This document shows, in pieces, positions 33,543-37,585 of a DNA stretch of 37,585 nt (its first letter is position 1; every line of letters begins with the position of its first letter). This stretch comes from Cloacimonetes bacterium UBA6081 (lineage in GTDB: Bacteria > Cloacimonadota > Cloacimonadia > Cloacimonadales > Cloacimonadaceae). A program made the translations under genes and the position numbers. The stretch lies in the NCBI GenBank assembly GCA_002428685.1, contig DIXL01000084.1, forward strand, positions 1 through 37,585. The letters run 5' to 3'. The notes under the pieces were generated by a model. The model searched no databases. It was not told the origin of the DNA and worked only from the letters and a program-made list of their open reading frames with translations.

Positions 33543-33619
33543 GCGCCCTTAGCTCAACTGGATAGAGCATCTGACTACGGATCAGAAGGTTTGGGGTTCG
33601 AATCCCTTAGGGCGTGCCA
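33543..33619 (+). tRNA. tRNA-Arg (anticodon ACG)
   Basis: The acceptor stem GCGCCCT (33543-33549) pairs with AGGGCGT (33609-33615), with one G-T pair, followed by discriminator G and encoded CCA. The anticodon arm is TCTGA-CTACGGA-TCAGA with ACG in the loop, and the T-arm contains GGTTCGAATCC. It lies at the right edge of the repeat-rich patch. tRNA genes are common integration sites, but I see no duplicated 3' end of this tRNA. Confidence 0.95.
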
Positions 33620-33632
33620 CTTTTTTTAGCTT

Positions 33633-33656
33633 GCCAGCATCTGCTGGCTTTTTTTT
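33633..33656 (+). terminator. Rho-independent terminator of tRNA-Arg
   Basis: GCCAGCA (33633-33639) pairs with TGCTGGC (33642-33648) around a two-base loop, followed by eight Ts. It ends the tRNA transcript 14 bases after its CCA and rules out a start of the next gene upstream of 33657. Confidence 0.85.
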
Positions 33657-33669
33657 ATGGTATTCAATT

Positions 33670-35580
33670 ATGAATAAAGCACATCAACCTCCCAATCGCT
33701 GGACAAATGTGATTTTAATATATCGCATGATGCTGCGCTACTGGCATTTAATGCTGGCAGGCACAGTTGCCATGCTGTTTTTTGCCTTTTTTAATGGTGC
33801 CAGCGTAACCTTGATAATCCCTTTGTTTGACTACGTATTCAACCCCAATAAGAATCTTATTCTCTACCATAACTGGCAGTCATTTTTACAGGCGATGGGA
33901 TCAATGGTGCAAAGCCATGTGGCAAGTTTTGGCGGCTTGCTGTCTGCACTACAGAATTATGCCCCGCTTTGGGAAAACACCAAAACAATTATGCTGCAAA
34001 CGGATTCGCTGGCTTTGCTGTATGTCCTCTGCGTTTTGATTTTCATCATCATTTTTCTAAAGAACCTGTTCTTTTTTGTGCACCGGATACTTTTTAACGG
34101 ACTGCGCGGCAAAACTATCCGTGATATCCGCAGTTACATGTTTGGGCGTTATCTGGGTCAATCTTTAGATTTTTACAGTTCCAACCGCACCGGCGATGCA
34201 ATTGTGCGTATGGTGAATGATGTGGAAATTGTTAGCGAGCAATTTATCAATTCGATTATCAGCACTCTGCGCGAAACCATTACAGTTATAGTATTTGCCC
34301 GGATTGCCATCATGCTGAATGCCCGTCTGTTTATTTATAGCATTGTGGTGTTGCCGCTCTTTACACTAATGGTAAGCATGTTGGGTAAAAAGATTAAGAA
34401 ATACTCCAAACGCATTCAGGAACAGCTTTCTTTCCTGTTTTCCAATGTGGAGGAAGTGCTAAACAGCATGAAGATCGTGCAGGCTTTCCGGCATGAAAAG
34501 CAAGAAAATGCCAATTTTCAGGCCATCAACACGCGCCATTACAAGCTGTGGTATCGCTCTCAAAGCTACAGTTCGCTGAATACTCCAATCTCAGAAATCA
34601 ATACTGCCATAACGGGGATTGTGGTAATAATCATCGGCGGGAACATGATTCTGACCCCCGGAAGCGGATTTAGTCTGGGGGATTTCACCGCTTTTCTTTT
34701 TGCCTTGTTTTCCATGCTGCACCCCTTAAAGATTATCACGCAGGTTTATACAGACATCCGCAGAGCCTTGGTTTCGCTGGATAGAATTGCCCCGGTGCTG
34801 AATCAGATTTCGGAAATTGTAGATAAACCGGAGGCAATTGCCAAAGAGGAGTTTAATTCGGAAATCCGCTTTGAAGATGTGGGTTTTTATTACAAACCGG
34901 GAAAGCCTGTGTTGCATAAGATTAATCTGGTAATCCCCAAGGGCAGCAAAATTGCCTTCGTCGGCTCCAGCGGCGGGGGAAAAACAACTATTGCGAACCT
35001 GATAAACCGCCTTTACGACGTTAAAGAAGGTAGAATTACGCTGGATAGCACCGATATTAGAGACATAACACTGGATAGTCTGCGCCGCTTGTTTGGGATC
35101 GTTACGCAAGATTCCATCCTTTTCACCAAGTCTATCCGCGAAAACATTGCCTATGGCAGCCAGAATCCCGTTAGCGATGAAGAAATTGCTGCTGCTGCCA
35201 AAATAGCCAATGCCGATGAGTTTATCCGCGAGTTTCCCGATGCCTACGATCATATTCTGGGTAGCAAAGGCTCAGATTTGTCGGGAGGACAAAAACAGCG
35301 GATTTGCATTGCCCGTGCCATTGTGGCCGATCCACCCATTTTGATCTTTGACGAAGCCACCTCTGCCCTGGATACCGATTCGGAGCAAAAAGTGCAGGAT
35401 GCAATTGATGAAGTTACCCGCAACCGCACTGTAATCATGATTGCCCATCGCCTGTCAACCGTAGTAAAGGCAGACAAGATTGTGGTGCTGGAAAAAGGCA
35501 AAATTGTGGATAGCGGCAGCCACGCCGAATTGATGCAAAACAGTGATCGCTACCGGAAACTTTATAACAAACAAAGCTGA
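33670..35580 (+). CDS. MsbA-like ABC exporter (fused membrane and ATPase domains)
   Basis: This is a 636-residue half-transporter. Residues about 15-330 hold the six-helix type IV export domain. The nucleotide-binding domain has Walker A GSSGGGKTT (431-439), signature LSGGQKQR (near 536), Walker B ILIFDEATSALD (near 556) and the H-loop AHRLSTV. Family members flip lipids, lipid A or lipid-linked glycans. Two glycosyltransferase genes follow, so lipid A or surface-glycan export is a sensible guess. The ATG at 33670 is the first credible start after the terminator, and its ribosome site is weak. An unusually long periplasmic segment between the first two helices (about 50-120) is notable. Confidence 0.9.
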   Translation: MNKAHQPPNRWTNVILIYRMMLRYWHLMLAGTVAMLFFAFFNGASVTLIIPLFDYVFNPNKNLILYHNWQSFLQAMGSMVQSHVASFGGLLSALQNYAPLWENTKTIMLQTDSLALLYVLCVLIFIIIFLKNLFFFVHRILFNGLRGKTIRDIRSYMFGRYLGQSLDFYSSNRTGDAIVRMVNDVEIVSEQFINSIISTLRETITVIVFARIAIMLNARLFIYSIVVLPLFTLMVSMLGKKIKKYSKRIQEQLSFLFSNVEEVLNSMKIVQAFRHEKQENANFQAINTRHYKLWYRSQSYSSLNTPISEINTAITGIVVIIIGGNMILTPGSGFSLGDFTAFLFALFSMLHPLKIITQVYTDIRRALVSLDRIAPVLNQISEIVDKPEAIAKEEFNSEIRFEDVGFYYKPGKPVLHKINLVIPKGSKIAFVGSSGGGKTTIANLINRLYDVKEGRITLDSTDIRDITLDSLRRLFGIVTQDSILFTKSIRENIAYGSQNPVSDEEIAAAAKIANADEFIREFPDAYDHILGSKGSDLSGGQKQRICIARAIVADPPILIFDEATSALDTDSEQKVQDAIDEVTRNRTVIMIAHRLSTVVKADKIVVLEKGKIVDSGSHAELMQNSDRYRKLYNKQS

Positions 35581-35671
35581 GGATTAGTTTTGGGCTTGAC
35601 ACTTTACTTATTGCAGAATATGCAGGGCTCAAAGATTGAAAAAACATATATGACCACGAGGTTTGATAGCT

Positions 35672-36616
35672 ATGAAGATTAGTGGATTTTCTTTTGTGCG
35701 CAACGGAATTAAGCTCTATTACCCGATTGTGGAGGCCATAAAAAGTATATTGCCCATCTGTGATGAATTTGTGGTGGCTGTGGGAAAAGGCGATGAAGAC
35801 GATGAAACCAGAGATAGAATTGCCGCAATAAATGATCCCAAAGTAAGAATCATTGATACCATTTGGGAACCCCAATACTGTGTCCGCGGGGCTATAAACA
35901 GTTGGCAAACCGATATCGCCATGAAAGCCTGCAGCGGAGATTGGTTGTTTTATTTGCAAGCGGACGAAGTGGTGCACGAATCTGACCTGCCCATTATCAA
36001 AGCCCGTTGCCAGCAGCTTTTGAACGACACGGAAGTGGAAGGTTTGCTGTTTAGTTACAAACATTTTTGGGGAGATTATCAGCATTATCATGCCGGCCAT
36101 GGTTGGTATCCCTACGAAATTCGGATTGTGCGTAACCTGCCCAAAATCCATTCTTATCAAAGCGCACAATCTTTCCGGTATTTTGACGAATATGAGCATC
36201 CGCGTCAGGAAACCAACACCCGCAAACTGAAAGTGGCATCGGTAAAAGCCCGCATCTTTCACTATGGCTGGGTTCGCCCTCCACATTTGATGCAAAATAA
36301 GTGCCGGGCCTTGGACTCGGTGCATTGGGGTAAAGACCGGGCTGAAGAATATTACCAAAAAGCACCAAAATACTTCGATTATGGCCCCTTGGACAGGCTG
36401 GGGATTTTTCATGAATCTCATCCAGCAGTGATGGCTTCCATGATTAGCCAGATGAACTGGCAGGATAAGCTGCAATTTGGGGGCAAACCCAATCCCTACC
36501 GCCGGCCGCATAAGCATGAAACACTGCGGGTTAGGCTGCTTAGCTGGTTTGAACATAGTTTTAACGGAGGCAGGCAATTGGGAACGTTTAAAAACTATCA
36601 GCTTTTAGATAAATGA
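35672..36616 (+). CDS. glycosyltransferase (GT2-like)
   Basis: The 314-residue cytoplasmic or membrane-associated enzyme has a GT-A fold. It begins ISGFSFVRNGIKLYYPIVEA, which is typical of the GT2 group, and has an Asp-containing metal and sugar-nucleotide site in YLQADEVVHESD (about 91-102) and a C-terminal RIFHYGWVRPP segment. GAGG lies 10 bases before the ATG at 35672; the TTG at 35663 is too close to it. It overlaps the next glycosyltransferase gene by four bases (ATGA). The sugar and acceptor cannot be told. Confidence 0.85.
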   Translation: MKISGFSFVRNGIKLYYPIVEAIKSILPICDEFVVAVGKGDEDDETRDRIAAINDPKVRIIDTIWEPQYCVRGAINSWQTDIAMKACSGDWLFYLQADEVVHESDLPIIKARCQQLLNDTEVEGLLFSYKHFWGDYQHYHAGHGWYPYEIRIVRNLPKIHSYQSAQSFRYFDEYEHPRQETNTRKLKVASVKARIFHYGWVRPPHLMQNKCRALDSVHWGKDRAEEYYQKAPKYFDYGPLDRLGIFHESHPAVMASMISQMNWQDKLQFGGKPNPYRRPHKHETLRVRLLSWFEHSFNGGRQLGTFKNYQLLDK

Positions 36617-37585
36617 AGCTAAGCTTGATTATCCCGGTTTACAATCGTTTGCAGCTCTTGGAAAAGTGTATGCTTTCTGTCTGCAAACAGGTGCTGCCCC
36701 CGGATGAAATAATCCTTAGCGATGATGGCTCTACCGAAGATATCCTACAATTTTACCGTAAACAGAAACAGCTATGCGGGATACCCCTTAAACTTGTCAG
36801 GCAAGATCATACAGAGTTTAGGGCTGCCAGAGTCCGCAATAATGGCGTTTCGGTTTCGGAAGGGGACTTATTGGTTTTTATCGATCAGGATATCATTATT
36901 CCGCCCTTGTATCTAACCACTGTTGTAGCCTGCATTCGTGCGGATAGATTTTTGAGTGCCTATCCGGTGCGTTTGTCAGAGGCTCAATCGGAGCAAGTAG
37001 ATACAGCTGCGATAGAGAGTAACAGTTATCTTAGCTATGTCCTGCCCACTCAAAAAGCAAAAATCCGCCGCCAATTCCGCGAAGATTACATTTCATATCT
37101 ATTATGCCGCTTTGCAAAACTACGCAGCCATGGAGCTAAACTACGCAGTGGAGTTTCGGCCATAATGCGGACAGATTATGAAAAAGTGAATGGCTACGAC
37201 GAAAACTTTGTAGGTTGGGGCGGTGAAGATGATGACCTGGGCAGAAGGCTTTTGGCCATTGGCAAAGTAGGGTACAATTTTGGCAATTCCTGCTACCCAC
37301 TGCATTTGTATCATGAGCCAAATCACGAAAACTATCAAAGGGTCAACACACCCTATTCGCTAAGTGCCAAAAAGGCAATCGGCAAGAAAAACTATCGCTG
37401 CAAAATTGGGCTGGACACAAAACGAGACGATGTAGTGTCTTATCAAGATTCAGATGACAATACAACCCTGTCGTTCCCGCGGAGGCGGGAATCCAGCCCA
37501 ATATCATCCCGTAGGGATGACACAAAATGTTGTGACAAATACAGTCCTATCTGCCGCTCTTCCAGAGCTTTATCAAGGCTGGATT
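36613..37585 (+). CDS. glycosyltransferase family 2 protein, running off the window, tail in a repeat element
   Basis: At least 324 codons without a stop. The N-terminus MKLSLIIPVYNR and LSDDGSTED are the GT2 nucleotide-binding motifs, DQD (about 95-97) is the metal site, and GYDENFVGWGGEDDDLGRRL is the galactosyltransferase/chondroitin-polymerase-like C-terminal motif (about 196-215). The family part ends near residue 285. From codon 286 the frame enters the second copy of the MITE-like element at 37470 and stays open to the window end, giving the basic tail SFPRRRESSP. The start ATG is inside the stop of the previous gene. It is likely a surface-glycan enzyme in one operon with the previous gene. 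Confidence 0.88.
   Translation, partial: MKLSLIIPVYNRLQLLEKCMLSVCKQVLPPDEIILSDDGSTEDILQFYRKQKQLCGIPLKLVRQDHTEFRAARVRNNGVSVSEGDLLVFIDQDIIIPPLYLTTVVACIRADRFLSAYPVRLSEAQSEQVDTAAIESNSYLSYVLPTQKAKIRRQFREDYISYLLCRFAKLRSHGAKLRSGVSAIMRTDYEKVNGYDENFVGWGGEDDDLGRRLLAIGKVGYNFGNSCYPLHLYHEPNHENYQRVNTPYSLSAKKAIGKKNYRCKIGLDTKRDDVVSYQDSDDNTTLSFPRRRESSPISSRRDDTKCCDKYSPICRSSRALSRLD
37470..37585. mobile_element. MITE-like element, copy 2, cut by the window edge
   Basis: It starts GTCGTTCCCGCGGAGGCGGG and matches 3233-3348 over its whole visible length with about 15% differences by eye and no visible length change. The right inverted repeat begins (GGCTGGATT) just at the window end. It lies inside the open frame of the glycosyltransferase gene. 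Confidence 0.8.

Noticed and set aside
31977..33669. Prophage or integrative element at tRNA-Arg
   Set aside because: There is no integrase, no phage gene and no repeated tRNA end. The patch is explained by small repeats and one gene fragment.
35435..36577. 380-residue minus-strand frame
   Set aside because: It lies opposite the glycosyltransferase and the end of the ABC exporter, both with clear family motifs. The frame is a coding shadow.

Overview
The window looks like a stretch of chromosome from a Gram-negative, anaerobic-type bacterium of the Fibrobacterota-Chlorobiota-Bacteroidota neighbourhood. Candidatus Cloacimonadota (WWE1) is my best guess. This is inferred from the gene repertoire, not from a search: two GWxTD-domain proteins, FlgD-like and type IX-like C-terminal tails on secreted proteins, a PorV/UPF0164-like barrel, butyrate kinase, and an Agl/Tol-like energised envelope operon. 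Gene starts usually have good AGGAG-type ribosome sites, and many genes overlap by 4 bases.

Layout. 1-430: intergenic DNA and two tRNA genes (Pro-TGG, Val-TAC). 537-3145: a short-chain dehydrogenase/epimerase overlapping a secreted barrel-like protein. 3233-3368: a MITE-like element with 30-bp inverted ends. 3463-12892 (minus): a tight operon encoding a 1951-residue periplasmic TPR protein, a small secreted protein, a MotA/TolQ/ExbB channel, two different ExbD/TolR proteins and an AgmX/PglI-type TonB-like protein. Just upstream lies a YjbH-like outer-membrane barrel gene (13053-14186). 14271-14657: YraN (plus). 14654-20511 (minus): dnaE followed by two overlapping GWxTD genes.

20692-23453 (plus): butyrate kinase and a clostripain-type secreted protease. 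23454-23781 is a gene-free gap with four perfect DnaA boxes, one near-perfect box, a purine tandem repeat and three 18-bp repeats: a strong candidate replication origin. Genes left of about 20.6 kb run mostly on the minus strand and those to the right all on the plus strand, as expected around an origin. 23782-30454 (plus) is a housekeeping run: TrmH methyltransferase, thymidine kinase, YggT, DivIVA-like protein, purine nucleoside phosphorylase, DksA/TraR-like protein, LspA, two envelope proteins and a small membrane protein. 30714-31976: thiol peroxidase and an outer-membrane barrel.

31977-33540 is a repeat-rich accessory patch: a 40-bp tandem repeat, a ~98-bp inverted repeat bracketing an orphan DUF3800-like gene fragment, a 17-bp tandem repeat and a perfect 28-bp inverted repeat. 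It ends at tRNA-Arg(ACG). 33670-37585: an MsbA-like ABC exporter and two glycosyltransferases. The last one reads without a stop into a second copy of the MITE-like element at the window edge.

The two things most worth attention are the candidate oriC at 23.47-23.75 kb and the Agl/Tol-like operon. In that operon one ExbD keeps the channel aspartate and the other carries asparagine in its place.
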